A stretch of 59,627 bases of DNA, taken from IMG/VR virus record IMGVR_UViG_3300011116_000422, positions 1 to 59,627 of that record; one strand, written 5' to 3'. Shown here piece after piece: positions 1-6,865 of this stretch (the first letter of the stretch is position 1; each line of letters begins with the position of its first letter). This DNA is from a virus. The position numbers and the translations under genes were made by a program. Below the pieces are notes generated by a model. It had not been told where the DNA came from, searched no databases, and worked only from the letters and a program-made list of their open reading frames with translations.

Positions 1-205
1 CCGCGATGAGGTCAAATACTCTTGAGCGCTTTGTGCCGGAGCGGGGTAAAGCGCCCTTAGCGGCATCCCTAGAAGTCCTTGGACTGTTCTTACCTAGTCG
101 AACTACATTCGCTTCTACGGGCCTCCTAGCGGCCTTATTTGCGATACAACAAGGGCAGTGAATTATTTCGGGCTTTGGGGAGAAGTCCAGTGTTTCTTGA
201 ACCAT
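1..205 (-). CDS. Winged-helix protein, N-terminal part (gene cut by window edge)
   Basis: This is the first 68 or so codons of the same gene that is complete at 59181-59558. It is cut here by the left edge of the window. The ATG at 203-205 is preceded by a strong GAAGGAGG ribosome binding site. The segment carries a CPCC cysteine cluster and a basic stretch. Read it as the duplicate of the right-end gene, not as a second gene. Confidence 0.85.
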   Translation of the reverse strand, partial: MVQETLDFSPKPEIIHCPCCIANKAARRPVEANVVRLGKNSPRTSRDAAKGALPRSGTKRSRVFDLIA

Positions 206-229
206 TTTTCCTCCTTCGTGGTGTGGAGT

Positions 230-253
230 GGGGCTCGGAGTTACCCGAGCCCC
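230..253 (-). terminator. GC-rich hairpin between DUF932 gene and winged-helix gene
   Basis: GGGGCTCGG (230-238) pairs perfectly with CCGAGCCCC (245-253) around a 6-base loop. There is no T-run on either side, so it may be an mRNA stabilising or processing hairpin, not a true intrinsic terminator. The second genome copy differs from it only in the loop and just outside the stem. Confidence 0.5.
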
Positions 254-259
254 AACTTA

Positions 260-1243
260 TCAAATCAGTAGCGCGAGCGCCTTATCCTTCAGCAAATTGT
301 TTGTGCCTTCAATGATGCGCTGTCCTCGACGTTGCGCTTCATCTTTACCGCGGATTACTGAAATCCAATCGGCATATTCCACAACCGCGTTATATCCGGC
401 CCATGCAGTTCCGCGAATGTTGTCCTGTGTAGGTGCATCCCACAACTTTACAATTTCGTCAAACTTGTTGTTCCAGATTTCAAATGTTCGCTTGTTCAAA
501 TCATTATCTTCAGGTGCTACTGGGAGAACCTGTCGAACATAATTAACAAACTCGCTCTTACTCATTTCAGTATCAATCAAGCGATTAGCAAGAACGTTAA
601 ATTCATCCTTGTATTTCAATGTCATGCCAAGAGCGGCCTTTGCTTCTTCGACCTTACCTTGAGCATTCTTTGTGTGGCGAACCTTGTAAGTTGAGACCGC
701 CTTATCAAGCGCGAACTTAACTGTGTTAGCGCAGACCGGGCGAACCGGAGTTACTGCCGCTGTTAGTGGTGAAGTTCCATCATGTGAGTTCACAATCATC
801 AAATAAAGATTAACGATGTCGCGACCTCCGGCTAGTTGCACCGCTTCTGGCATTTGCATAGAAAGGAAAGTGCGGCGACCACCATCTAGTGACCCAGCAG
901 TTTCAAATCCGAATCCGCCTTCGAATGCGATGTTGTCGCAGAATGAGAAAGCGTCGATATTTTGGACGGGCTCGTAGTAATTACCAACGACGCCAAGAGT
1001 TCCGAATCCGAGTTCTTTGTGAACGCGGCCTGTTGCAAACTTATCTTCAATCTGAAGTGGAATGCCATCAGGTCCGGTTGTAAAAATCGGATACTTGTCA
1101 ACGGTCCAATCTAGTTTTGCGATTTCTAGCGCTTCTTGAGCATTCTTTGCATCTTCGCAAATAGTTCCCAGTGAGTGCCATGCGGGTTGGCGATATGAAT
1201 AAAACGCACCAACGCCATTTACGATTTCGATATCATGTGCCAT
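260..1243 (-). CDS. DUF932 family phage/plasmid-like protein
   Basis: The 327-residue protein opens with a short MAHDIEIVNGVGAF segment and a W-H-S-L-G motif near residue 24, as in the DUF932 / phage-plasmid-like (TIGR03299) family. The length is normal for that family. Its biochemical role is unknown; relatives occur on phages and plasmids in early or accessory regions. The ATG is preceded by GAAGGAGA and lies about 30 nt downstream of the predicted start from the promoter at 1280-1309, so it probably heads its own operon. Family assignment rests on overall sequence pattern. Confidence 0.85.
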   Translation of the reverse strand: MAHDIEIVNGVGAFYSYRQPAWHSLGTICEDAKNAQEALEIAKLDWTVDKYPIFTTGPDGIPLQIEDKFATGRVHKELGFGTLGVVGNYYEPVQNIDAFSFCDNIAFEGGFGFETAGSLDGGRRTFLSMQMPEAVQLAGGRDIVNLYLMIVNSHDGTSPLTAAVTPVRPVCANTVKFALDKAVSTYKVRHTKNAQGKVEEAKAALGMTLKYKDEFNVLANRLIDTEMSKSEFVNYVRQVLPVAPEDNDLNKRTFEIWNNKFDEIVKLWDAPTQDNIRGTAWAGYNAVVEYADWISVIRGKDEAQRRGQRIIEGTNNLLKDKALALLI

Positions 1244-1251
1244 ATTTATTT

Positions 1252-1264
1252 CTCCTTCGTGGTT
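1252..1264 (-). promoter_or_regulatory. Conserved leader element AACCACGAAGGAG
   Basis: The untranslated leader of the DUF932 gene contains AACCACGAAGGAG, a Shine-Dalgarno sequence with a conserved upstream extension. The same or nearly the same string sits before the genes starting at 4397, 5326, 7386, 14611 and 59558. The part upstream of GGAG is not needed for 16S pairing, so its conservation suggests an added role such as ribosome loading or regulator binding. Confidence 0.6.
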
Positions 1265-1279
1265 GATTTACTTAACTGA

Positions 1280-1309
1280 ACAGTAAACCCAAGTTAGGTT
1301 TACTGTCAA
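1280..1309 (-). promoter_or_regulatory. Promoter with operator-like inverted repeat (P1)
   Basis: On the minus strand TTGACA (1304-1309) is followed after 18 bp by TACTGT (1280-1285). The spacer holds an imperfect inverted repeat, GTAAACC...GGGTTTAC, related to the palindrome TAAACCCGGGTTTA in the promoters at 2518, 4443 and 7044. The predicted start is near 1273, giving a leader of about 30 nt to the DUF932 gene. Confidence 0.7.
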
Positions 1310-1319
1310 GTTCATTTGA

Positions 1320-1691
1320 TTAGCATGTCTGACTTTGGCCCTTTGGCTTACCGTCCCATAAGAAGGCCGCCGCGTAAGAGTTCAAACTCACGCCGTATCC
1401 TGAATATGAGGACTGCTGGATTTTGTGACGCCTTACTGGATAAACGTTTGTGGTGTATCCCGGCGCATCCCAGTTCTTGACCTCATAGGTTGAGGAATCT
1501 GTTGGGACGACATTCTGGTGAGCCCACCCGGTCACTTCGACCACCTTAGAGCCAACCTTTTGAATCCACACTGAGAATTCGCTGGTCTTTACGACCTTGA
1601 AGAACTCGATGTTTGTCTGGTCATAACCCCATGAGGAGTAAAGGATGTCTCCAACCTTTGGAATTACTTTTTCAATTGTTGCTGTTGTCAT
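1320..1691 (-). CDS. Hypothetical protein, beta-rich
   Basis: Not recognised. The start chosen is the ATG at 1691, preceded by AAGGGGGG; an upstream methionine would overlap the preceding gene and lacks a ribosome binding site. The product is 123 residues, rich in aromatic residues and valine, and looks like a small beta-sheet protein (for example residues 14-45 with W-G-Y-D and a V-W-I-Q strand). It is the last gene of the short operon reading from 2476. Confidence 0.65.
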   Translation of the reverse strand: MTTATIEKVIPKVGDILYSSWGYDQTNIEFFKVVKTSEFSVWIQKVGSKVVEVTGWAHQNVVPTDSSTYEVKNWDAPGYTTNVYPVRRHKIQQSSYSGYGVSLNSYAAAFLWDGKPKGQSQTC

Positions 1692-1693
1692 TT

Positions 1694-1897
1694 CTAAGCC
1701 CCCCTTTGCTTCTCGAAGAAAATATCTGAAGCGAATCTGTAAGCATCCGCCCAAGCATTCTCTTTTTTATTTGTAAAGCGCTTCTTGACTTTGCCATCTA
1801 CTTTGACGACTGCGTATCCGGCGATGTCTTCGTAAAGGACCACGCCATAACCAAAGTCTTGAATCTCAAATCCTTTTGCGTCGATTACTTTTGTCAT
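1694..1897 (-). CDS. Hypothetical small protein
   Basis: A 67-residue protein with an acidic, valine-rich beta half and a basic KKRFTNKK stretch followed by a probable helix. The ATG is preceded by GGGAGGAAATCAA. It lies 2 bp upstream of the next gene (1320-1691), so the two are co-transcribed and probably translationally coupled. No family recognised. Confidence 0.65.
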   Translation of the reverse strand: MTKVIDAKGFEIQDFGYGVVLYEDIAGYAVVKVDGKVKKRFTNKKENAWADAYRFASDIFFEKQRGA

Positions 1898-1909
1898 TTG
1901 ATTTCCTCC

Positions 1910-2317
1910 CTAGTCCAAGCGGCTCGCGCCATAAGCGCTGATTCCGTATTTGTTAAGCACTTCAGCGAACGCTCCGGCAAACGCCGCCTTGCGGTCCACG
2001 CTCTGTCCGAATTCTCGAACCCAGATTTCGTATCCGCCGTAGTAACCCTTGCTACCGATTCCTTGAACCTTCAACCAGTTCACAAACGCACCTCGCGCTG
2101 GAGAAATGTTGACCCAAGCGAACCCGCACAATCCCTCAAGAATGTAAGTCTTCTTGCTGAAATCAATTGCGTCGCTAAGACCAATTGCAGAACCGACTAC
2201 AAACTTTGGAACGCCAACTTCTTTTCCGGCAATTAATCCGGCTTCATAGGCTTCGGCATAAATCGCCTTGCACTGAGACTTTGTAAGTGCCTTCTTCTTT
2301 TCAATTACTTGAGTCAT
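1910..2317 (-). CDS. Hypothetical protein
   Basis: A 135-residue protein beginning MTQVIEKKKALTKSQ, with a helical first third, an alanine/glycine-rich middle and an aromatic C-terminal part. Its beginning resembles the short MTKVID opening of the neighbour at 1897, which hints at, but does not prove, a common origin. It is the second gene after the promoter at 2518-2547, abutting the gene at 2318-2476. No function can be assigned. Confidence 0.65.
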   Translation of the reverse strand: MTQVIEKKKALTKSQCKAIYAEAYEAGLIAGKEVGVPKFVVGSAIGLSDAIDFSKKTYILEGLCGFAWVNISPARGAFVNWLKVQGIGSKGYYGGYEIWVREFGQSVDRKAAFAGAFAEVLNKYGISAYGASRLD

Positions 2318-2476
2318 TTACTTAACCTCCACCTTCACGATGATTTGTTGGATTCTGAATTTCTTACCGCCAAACACGCCTTGAATCTGAGCAAAGTCCT
2401 GAGCCTGTTGCTTGCTTTCGAATTGATACTTCTGACGCTGGCCCTTGAACTCGACCTCGTAGATTTTCTTGAACAT
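2318..2476 (-). CDS. Small basic hypothetical protein
   Basis: A 52-residue lysine/glutamine-rich protein (MFKKIYEVEFKGQRQ...IIVKVEVK) with two beta-like ends around a QQAQDFAQIQ helix. CGGAGG lies 6 bases before the ATG at 2474-2476. Its stop is immediately next to the start of the following gene. It is the first gene after promoter P2, with a leader of about 35 nt. No family recognised. Confidence 0.65.
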   Translation of the reverse strand: MFKKIYEVEFKGQRQKYQFESKQQAQDFAQIQGVFGGKKFRIQQIIVKVEVK

Positions 2477-2517
2477 CTTGAACCTCCGCTCTAGGAACTC
2501 CCTGTCCCTACGGCTCT

Positions 2518-2547
2518 AGTATAAACCCGGGTTTAGTATCATGTCAA
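2518..2547 (-). promoter_or_regulatory. Promoter with perfect 14-bp palindrome (P2)
   Basis: Minus-strand TTGACA (2542-2547), 18-bp spacer, TATACT (2518-2523). The perfect palindrome TAAACCCGGGTTTA occupies 2522-2535, overlapping the -10 and filling the spacer. That position suits an operator that blocks polymerase. It drives the genes from 2476 leftward. Confidence 0.85.
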
Positions 2548-2578
2548 ACTCATTTGAATAAGAGTTGAGCGTAAAGGG

Positions 2579-2594
2579 TGTGATTTAGGTCACA
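2579..2594 (-). promoter_or_regulatory. CRP/GlxR-type binding site upstream of P2
   Basis: TGTGA-TTTAGG-TCACA is a perfect match to the TGTGA-N6-TCACA consensus of CRP-family regulators (actinobacterial GlxR/Crp use the same core). Its centre is 68.5 bp from the downstream edge of the -10 of P2, that is about -75 from the predicted start, in the range used by class I activators. A second perfect site lies upstream of P5. Confidence 0.65.
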
Positions 2595-2614
2595 TGTCTG
2601 AGCGTGGGTTTGAA

Positions 2615-2809
2615 CTACCCAATCCGGTGATAGCCCCTGAGCCTAATTCGCTCCTGCACCAGCCATCCAGCCTCGGGCAATTGATTCCGTTGCACCAATC
2701 GCGCATGACCTTTTGCAAATTCGTCGTCAGTTGCGTTCTCTATGAAATCGTGAATATCTTTAAATTCTCTTTTCTTGATTTTCACTTTTCTCTTTTTTGA
2801 TTTAGGCAT
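2615..2809 (-). CDS. Small lysine-rich hypothetical protein
   Basis: A 64-residue protein. The start at 2809 (MPKSKKRKVKIKK) follows GGAAG at 7 bases and overlaps the stop of the ART-like gene. The first 15 residues are almost all basic; the rest is a helical, acidic domain. A nucleic-acid-binding adaptor is possible, but no family is recognised. Confidence 0.6.
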   Translation of the reverse strand: MPKSKKRKVKIKKREFKDIHDFIENATDDEFAKGHARLVQRNQLPEAGWLVQERIRLRGYHRIG

Positions 2810-3446
2810 GAATGACTTCCGCTTCTCCTCGACCGTTAAACACTGCAATTATGTCGCTCTTGTTTATTTGCTTAGAGAGAACAATTCCGCCATTGCTAAA
2901 TCGATTAGCAAAGAATTCTGCTTTATCGCGGTTTAGTGTCCATGACATTCCATCTTCATTTATTCCGTTTAAGCAACCTCGATAGATTTCAACTGTCTCC
3001 GGAAGATTCTGAAGTGTGAAGCGCTCATCTGCATCCATTAAGTTTTCGCGGCCCGGGCGCTTTGACCAAAAGAGCGCTCGCCATGTTGGAAGGTTCTGCC
3101 ATCCGTTTTCTGTATCGGTCCACACTGATGCAAGTAGCGACCAGTATTTGGCATCTGACAATTCCTTAGTTATTTGAACAAACGCTTCTAAGCGATAAGG
3201 ACGTTCATGCAAGAAAATAATTTGACTGTATTTTTTTTCTGCAATCGCCTTTTCCAAATCCGCTTTCTTTTGCTCATACATGTAATTTGCATGAGCCTTT
3301 GTCCATAGTGGCACTGCGTAAACAAGCGGGTGACGCAATTGCAGACCCAGAATGCCATCTTCAAGATACGGCTGGAGGTCCGGGTGAAGTTCAACGTTCG
3401 ATTCATTAATCAATTGAGCAAATAGTTCTTCAGTTGTTTTCGCCAT
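2802..3446 (-). CDS. Candidate early ADP-ribosyltransferase-fold protein
   Basis: The C-terminal half of this 214-residue protein carries the three marks of an R-S-E type ADP-ribosyltransferase in the right order: EIYRG (Arg), GMSWT (Ser-x-Thr in place of STS) with A-x-FFA-x-R after it, and RGEAEVI (Glu-x-Glu) close to the end. The N-terminal half is helical and unassigned. ExE enzymes usually modify arginine. The gene lies in the small-gene early region, away from the virion ART genes at 46.7-50.3 kb, so any activity would act inside the infected cell. The fold assignment is an inference from motifs. Confidence 0.5.
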   Translation of the reverse strand: MAKTTEELFAQLINESNVELHPDLQPYLEDGILGLQLRHPLVYAVPLWTKAHANYMYEQKKADLEKAIAEKKYSQIIFLHERPYRLEAFVQITKELSDAKYWSLLASVWTDTENGWQNLPTWRALFWSKRPGRENLMDADERFTLQNLPETVEIYRGCLNGINEDGMSWTLNRDKAEFFANRFSNGGIVLSKQINKSDIIAVFNGRGEAEVIHA

Positions 3447-3523
3447 TGTTTTTCCCCTTCTTAACGGTTACGCGTGTTAGCACAAATCGATTGAATCGGT
3501 AGTAAATGTAAAAATTCATTTGC

Positions 3524-3682
3524 TTACCCCTTTCGATTCTTTAGAACTACCTTTGCCGCTTCTAGTCGAATTAAATCTTCGGCTGTGTTAAGCGCTGGCA
3601 ACATCTTGAGAGCCTTGACCATATTTTTTAAGGCCCATGTCGGTTGGTTTCCAACTATTTGCTTTGCTTCGATTAGATTCAT
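3524..3682 (-). CDS. Small conserved phage protein (ALKNMVKAL type)
   Basis: A 52-residue helical protein with the pattern A[19 protein letters not shown]...LNTAEDL-x-RLEAAK, which I recognise as a short protein common in actinobacteriophage early regions. No function is known. Its ATG overlaps the stop of the upstream gene as ATGA (3679-3682), indicating translational coupling. Confidence 0.65.
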   Translation of the reverse strand: MNLIEAKQIVGNQPTWALKNMVKALKMLPALNTAEDLIRLEAAKVVLKNRKG

Positions 3683-4047
3683 GCCGCCACGATTCCTTTC
3701 TTTGTCTGCTCGATAGTTCTGTTGTGCTTTAGGAAGACACTCTTTAAAACGTCATCCTGACCAACAATCCACTTACCAATATCGCTTAGGCTGAATTCTC
3801 TCTTGTCGAATTTTTCTCCAGCCTTGCCATTTTTTAGAATGCTGACGTAACTAACTTTTAGAATTGGCTCTGGGACAAATTCTGAATCCCAAACTGTGTC
3901 GATTGAAACCCAATTCAAGTAATACTCCTTATCGAAGATACTAACCTTGGTTGGTTTTTCCTCGGTATCAAAACTTAGCCATGTAGATGCTTCGTTGTGA
4001 ACTGTTGTAACTGTCTTGCCTTTTGTTGTGATTTCAAAAGCAGTCAT
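3679..4047 (-). CDS. Hypothetical protein
   Basis: A 122-residue protein with an N-terminal half of short beta strands ([21 protein letters not shown]) and a helical lysine-rich end. It follows the gene at 4047-4397 directly, sharing a single base at the junction, and is coupled to the next gene by ATGA. No family recognised. Confidence 0.65.
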   Translation of the reverse strand: MTAFEITTKGKTVTTVHNEASTWLSFDTEEKPTKVSIFDKEYYLNWVSIDTVWDSEFVPEPILKVSYVSILKNGKAGEKFDKREFSLSDIGKWIVGQDDVLKSVFLKHNRTIEQTKKGIVAA

Positions 4048-4397
4048 TACGCCACCTCTTTTCTTTCTACTGAGAAAATTGTGTCTTCGATTTTTTTGAT
4101 TTCAACATTTTCAATCTTTTCGAATCCAGAGTTAGCGCAGATGTAAACCTGACCATCGATTTCGATTTCATCGCCTACTGAAAGCGCTGTGTGAGTGCGA
4201 GTTGCAGATAACTTTGGCTCAATCACTTTCCAAAGATTTCCTTGATAAGTGTTTGTCTGTGCATAAACAACGTTGAAGAATTGGTCTCGGTTTTCATCGT
4301 TGATTACAAATTCAGTTTCGAATTCAACTGAACTAATAAAGCGACCTCGCTTTGGCTTATTGCCAAATGCTTTCCAAGTGATTTTCACTTTTGACAT
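4047..4397 (-). CDS. Hypothetical protein
   Basis: A 116-residue protein, first gene of the operon driven by P3, with the conserved leader AACCACGAAGGAG ahead of its ATG. The sequence is rich in F, V and E and looks mostly beta; residues 79-96 (VGDEIEIDGQVYICANSG) suggest a small SH3- or OB-like barrel. No function assigned. Confidence 0.65.
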   Translation of the reverse strand: MSKVKITWKAFGNKPKRGRFISSVEFETEFVINDENRDQFFNVVYAQTNTYQGNLWKVIEPKLSATRTHTALSVGDEIEIDGQVYICANSGFEKIENVEIKKIEDTIFSVERKEVA

Positions 4398-4404
4398 TTA
4401 CTGC

Positions 4405-4417
4405 CTCCTTCGTGGTT
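4405..4417 (-). promoter_or_regulatory. Conserved leader element AACCACGAAGGAG
   Basis: An exact copy of the leader string found at 1252-1264, here 7 bp before the ATG of the gene at 4047-4397 and about 20 nt inside the predicted transcript from P3. Confidence 0.6.
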
Positions 4418-4442
4418 TTTGCCTATCCGGCCTTACGCTCTT

Positions 4443-4472
4443 ATTGTAAACCCGGGTTTAGTCAATTGTCAA
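4443..4472 (-). promoter_or_regulatory. Promoter with perfect 14-bp palindrome (P3)
   Basis: Minus-strand TTGACA (4467-4472), 18-bp spacer, TACAAT (4443-4448), with TAAACCCGGGTTTA at 4447-4460. It lies within the 3' end of the small gene 4462-4590, so upstream transcription passes over it. It drives the operon 4397 to about 2615. Confidence 0.85.
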
Positions 4473-4590
4473 ATTCATTTAAACAAGAGTCGTGAATATC
4501 TTTCCATCCGTGTCGAGCGTCGTAGTCAATTACCCAGATGAGGAGGGCAAATATGCCTGTTGCGAGCCCTAGGAGGCCAATAGCGGTCAT
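4462..4590 (-). CDS. Small membrane protein
   Basis: A 42-residue protein with one hydrophobic segment (IGLLGLATGIFALLIWVI, residues 4-21) followed by a charged tail. GGGAGGG precedes the ATG, which lies 1 bp after the stop of the gene at 4592-4780. The last codons overlap the -35 of P3. Short membrane proteins in early regions can alter host membrane functions, but nothing specific is visible. Confidence 0.55.
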   Translation of the reverse strand: MTAIGLLGLATGIFALLIWVIDYDARHGWKDIHDSCLNEFDN

Positions 4591-4591
4591 T

Positions 4592-4780
4592 TTAGCGGCC
4601 CTCCCTTATGACGTTATCAATCATGTCCATGCAGGACCCATAGCCCAGCGTCGTCCCCGGCTCATTGAGCCCGACATAGCAGACGTCCCGGGTCGAATAG
4701 GTGAATAGTGCTGTGAGCAAGAAGACCAAGACTGCAAATACGGCCCTCCGGCGATAAACGTATTTCTTATCCATTTTCAT
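4592..4780 (-). CDS. Small single-pass membrane protein
   Basis: A 62-residue protein: basic start (MKMDKKYVYRRR), one membrane segment (VFAVLVFLLTALFTY, about residues 14-28), then an exposed part with two cysteines (VCYVG and GSCMD) that could form a disulfide outside the membrane. GGGAGG precedes the start. The topology implies the C-terminus outside. No family recognised. Confidence 0.6.
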   Translation of the reverse strand: MKMDKKYVYRRRAVFAVLVFLLTALFTYSTRDVCYVGLNEPGTTLGYGSCMDMIDNVIREGR

Positions 4781-4929
4781 TTGTCAGCCTCCCATACATG
4801 ATTTGCCATCCATAACGGACCTAATTTTTCTTCGGCTTTATTTTGTGCTTCAAACTCATCTTCGGCATAAACGCGAATTGTTTTTGATGTTTCTAATAAA
4901 ACGTTGAACCATTTTTTCTTACTTGCCAT
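4777..4929 (-). CDS. Small hypothetical protein
   Basis: A 50-residue soluble protein (MASKKKWFNVLLETSKTIRV...) with a predicted beta hairpin and an acidic, alanine-rich helix. The form resembles short phage proteins that describe a YxVxxE-EAxxKA pattern. GAGGAGG lies before the ATG. It overlaps the start of the next gene by 4 bp. Confidence 0.6.
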   Translation of the reverse strand: MASKKKWFNVLLETSKTIRVYAEDEFEAQNKAEEKLGPLWMANHVWEADK

Positions 4930-5117
4930 TACTTTGCCTCCTCAACTGTCCATTTACGTTTTACTGCATAAACCTCTAAACACTTTGGTGAGCAGAACCC
5001 AACACCATCTCGATAACTTGAATCAACGAAGTTATACCAAGCCCGGTCCGGATACATTGGAAATGCTTCTCTGCATTCTGTGCAGATGATTTTCATAAAC
5101 CCAGTTTTAGTTGGCAT
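4929..5117 (-). CDS. Small zinc-binding protein (CxxC...CxxxC)
   Basis: A 62-residue protein with CTEC at about residues 12-15 and CSPKC at 42-46, a likely four-cysteine zinc site like that of MYND/TRASH-type fingers. GGGAGG precedes the ATG, which shares one base with the previous gene. Second gene of the P4 operon. A regulator or adaptor role is possible; no family confirmed. Confidence 0.6.
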   Translation of the reverse strand: MPTKTGFMKIICTECREAFPMYPDRAWYNFVDSSYRDGVGFCSPKCLEVYAVKRKWTVEEAK

Positions 5118-5326
5118 TATTGAACCTCCCTTTCAAAGTGGCATGGACATAAGCAACAAGTTGCTTTTGTGAATTCGAAATCAAATTTTGTAATGAGTTT
5201 TTGTGGAGATAGAGAACAAGTTATATGTGAGTTGTAACCGCATGAATCAGAAATGCGGCGCTGAGGTGTAAAACCTTTGTATGTATAGGTTTTACCCGTA
5301 ATTGGATTTGTTAGGCCTTGAGTCAT
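5117..5326 (-). CDS. Small cysteine-rich hypothetical protein
   Basis: A 69-residue protein. Its C-terminal part has C-C-x-C-x-C-H and an upstream S-C-G and T-C-S, so a metal site is likely. The N-terminal MTQGLTNPITGKTYTYKG segment is a short beta motif. It is the first gene after P4, with a leader of only about 18 nt containing the AACCACGAAGGAG element. Confidence 0.6.
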   Translation of the reverse strand: MTQGLTNPITGKTYTYKGFTPQRRISDSCGYNSHITCSLSPQKLITKFDFEFTKATCCLCPCHFEREVQ

Positions 5327-5333
5327 TTGATGC

Positions 5334-5346
5334 CTCCTTCGTGGTT
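5334..5346 (-). promoter_or_regulatory. Conserved leader element AACCACGAAGGAG
   Basis: An exact copy of the leader element. Here it starts at or within 2 nt of the predicted transcription start of P4. Confidence 0.55.
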
Positions 5347-5350
5347 GGTA

Positions 5351-5380
5351 TTTACTAACTCGGGTTTAGTGTATTGCTTA
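5351..5380 (-). promoter_or_regulatory. Degenerate member of the palindromic promoter family (P4)
   Basis: The region 5355-5368 reads TAAACCCGAGTTAG on the minus strand, four changes or fewer from the palindrome of P2, P3 and P5. The aligned -10 is AGTAAA and the -35 TAAGCA, both weak. It may be a weak or activator-dependent promoter. Confidence 0.5.
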
Positions 5381-5385
5381 TTTGA

Positions 5386-5607
5386 TTAAGTTGTCAAATA
5401 TGTGTAAGTCAGCGAGTTGTCCTGATTTAGTTCAACCTCGAAATCGACCTCACCATTTCTGCCTATCTCAATCTTGTAAGTGACTTTTCCGTGGTCGGAC
5501 CAAGGGTTCACACTGAGAACCTCAAGGTCGCCTTTAGCGTTCCGGTTATCAACTACATGACCGACCTGAACCTTGTCAGCCGGGACCACTATCTTTGTTA
5601 GTGCCAT
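5386..5607 (-). CDS. Hypothetical protein
   Basis: A 73-residue protein with alternating hydrophobic strands (KIVVPADKVQVGHVV, KVTYKIEIG, VDFEVELN), suggesting a small beta barrel of SH3 or Tudor type. It is the last gene of the operon starting at 7018. No function assigned. Confidence 0.65.
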   Translation of the reverse strand: MALTKIVVPADKVQVGHVVDNRNAKGDLEVLSVNPWSDHGKVTYKIEIGRNGEVDFEVELNQDNSLTYTYLTT

Positions 5608-6000
5608 TTATGCCGCCGCCTTTCCGTGGATTTCTGCGTTTGTCTTTCCCTTGATAAGCAACTGAGTAACAATTAATGAATCAGTGGCTTCTTCGATTGC
5701 GAGCGCGTGATACTTCTGGATGTCTTTGAAGTTGTAGCGCTCCACCTTGACCGCTTGAATTGTTTCGTTATAGTCGTCTTCTGGACGCTTTTCTCCGAAC
5801 CCGATATTCAATTGGCTAATCTCTGTTACATACTGTCCATGAAACTCAAGACGAGATTCGCGAACTGTTGAAACGTAACTTTTACGGCTTGCGTAATAAG
5901 TCGTGCTCACTGAGACCCGATAAGTCCCGGTTGTGTATTTAGTTGTGATTTTGCGGTCTTCTTTGTTAACTGTGGTTGTTTCTACGATTTGATTTGTCAT
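5608..6000 (-). CDS. Hypothetical protein
   Basis: The ATG at 6000 is chosen because GAAGG precedes it and it overlaps the upstream stop as ATGA; the upstream methionine has neither. The 130-residue product is threonine- and tyrosine-rich in its first half and helical at the end (EATDSLIVTQLLIKGKTNAEI). No family recognised. Confidence 0.65.
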   Translation of the reverse strand: MTNQIVETTTVNKEDRKITTKYTTGTYRVSVSTTYYASRKSYVSTVRESRLEFHGQYVTEISQLNIGFGEKRPEDDYNETIQAVKVERYNFKDIQKYHALAIEEATDSLIVTQLLIKGKTNAEIHGKAAA

Positions 6001-6344
6001 TTTGTAACCTTCTTTCCGAATTCGTAGGAGCGGAAGCAAGATGCTTGATAAACAACTTCGCCGATTTCTTCTGCATAGATTCCTTCTAGTGTGCCTTTGT
6101 TGATGTATTCACCCTTGCGCTTGAACTGACGTGTGACTGTGTATGTGTCGTCCCAAGCCAAGTAGATTTCAACGCTGTATCCATTTGAAACTGGAAGTGT
6201 GACTGTTCGTGCCGCTTTGTTATCGTCAGTGCGCCATATTTGAACACGGCCTCCTGAGATAGCGAAGATATTCATGCGACCAATTTGAGCAAGTAGTTGG
6301 TCCTCATCAAAAGGACGATACTTTTCGTAAGTTTGTTCTGACAT
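5997..6344 (-). CDS. Hypothetical protein
   Basis: A 115-residue protein, acidic at the start (MSEQTYEKYRPFDEDQLL), then beta-rich with V-Q-I-W-R and Y-S-V-E-I-Y-L strands. It couples to the next gene by ATGA (5997-6000). Part of the P5 operon. No function assigned. Confidence 0.65.
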   Translation of the reverse strand: MSEQTYEKYRPFDEDQLLAQIGRMNIFAISGGRVQIWRTDDNKAARTVTLPVSNGYSVEIYLAWDDTYTVTRQFKRKGEYINKGTLEGIYAEEIGEVVYQASCFRSYEFGKKVTK

Positions 6345-6354
6345 TATTTCCCCC

Positions 6355-6543
6355 TTAGCCTTTGTATGGTTCGTTTGCTAAACGGCCTGCAACTTCAACT
6401 TGGCGGCGAGCCGCTTCAACTGCCTTTTTCTTTGTGTATCCGTAGTAAGTAAATTCGCTTTCTACTCCGTCAACAAAAGCGTTTACTTGGAAACCTTTTC
6501 CGTAAGGTGCAATGCTTTTGACTTTGAATTCAACAACTTTCAT
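6355..6543 (-). CDS. Small hypothetical protein
   Basis: A 62-residue protein of the form beta-beta-beta-helix (KVVEFKVKSIAPYG..., VESEFTYYGYTKKKAVEAARRQV), a layout typical of small double-stranded-RNA-binding-like or unrelated beta-alpha phage proteins. GGAGGA precedes the start. No family confirmed. Confidence 0.65.
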   Translation of the reverse strand: MKVVEFKVKSIAPYGKGFQVNAFVDGVESEFTYYGYTKKKAVEAARRQVEVAGRLANEPYKG

Positions 6544-6553
6544 TTTTTCCTCC

Positions 6554-6865
6554 TTATTTCTTGATTCGGACTTGGGAAACTTTTAAACCTTTTTCTTTTG
6601 CATACCTGCGCTTTGCTTCAGCGACCGCAGAACGCTTTTGCTTAGATTCAGCAGTTAAGATTAAGAACGCAACTACGTTTGCCCAACCTTGTGCGTCTTC
6701 TGCTGTTTCGGAAGCGTAAGTCGCTAACCATTCAGCGGCGCTGTGTAAATCACCAACAGATGGAGTTTGTGGAATCACAATTCCTTCGTGAAGAAATCTG
6801 TCAACTGATTCGTAATCAGAACTGATTCTGTTGCCCCATTCGAAACCTTTGTAGTCAAGTGCCAT
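6554..6865 (-). CDS. Hypothetical helical protein
   Basis: A 103-residue protein, mainly helical (SAAEWLATYASETAEDAQGWANVVAFLILTAE), with a basic C-terminal tail. GAAGGAGG precedes the ATG and lies within the last codons of the preceding gene. Second gene of the P5 operon. Not recognised. Confidence 0.65.
   Translation of the reverse strand: MALDYKGFEWGNRISSDYESVDRFLHEGIVIPQTPSVGDLHSAAEWLATYASETAEDAQGWANVVAFLILTAESKQKRSAVAEAKRRYAKEKGLKVSQVRIKK

Larger units (their letters stand above)
1..274. repeat. Terminal redundancy, left copy
   Basis: Bases 1-274 match 59354-59627 with no gaps and five substitutions, at positions 29, 113, 223, 240 and 254 of this copy. The repeat covers the start of a winged-helix gene, its leader, a hairpin and the 3' end of the DUF932 gene. 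An end overlap of this kind means the genome is circular, circularly permuted or terminally redundant, so the first and last genes are continuous. Confidence 0.95.

Noticed and set aside
3430-3520. A roughly 29-codon frame between the 52-residue gene and the ART-like gene
   Set aside because: It starts with an ATG after AAAGGGG, but its composition is unremarkable and it mostly overlaps the leader of the next gene, so I could not support it as a gene.
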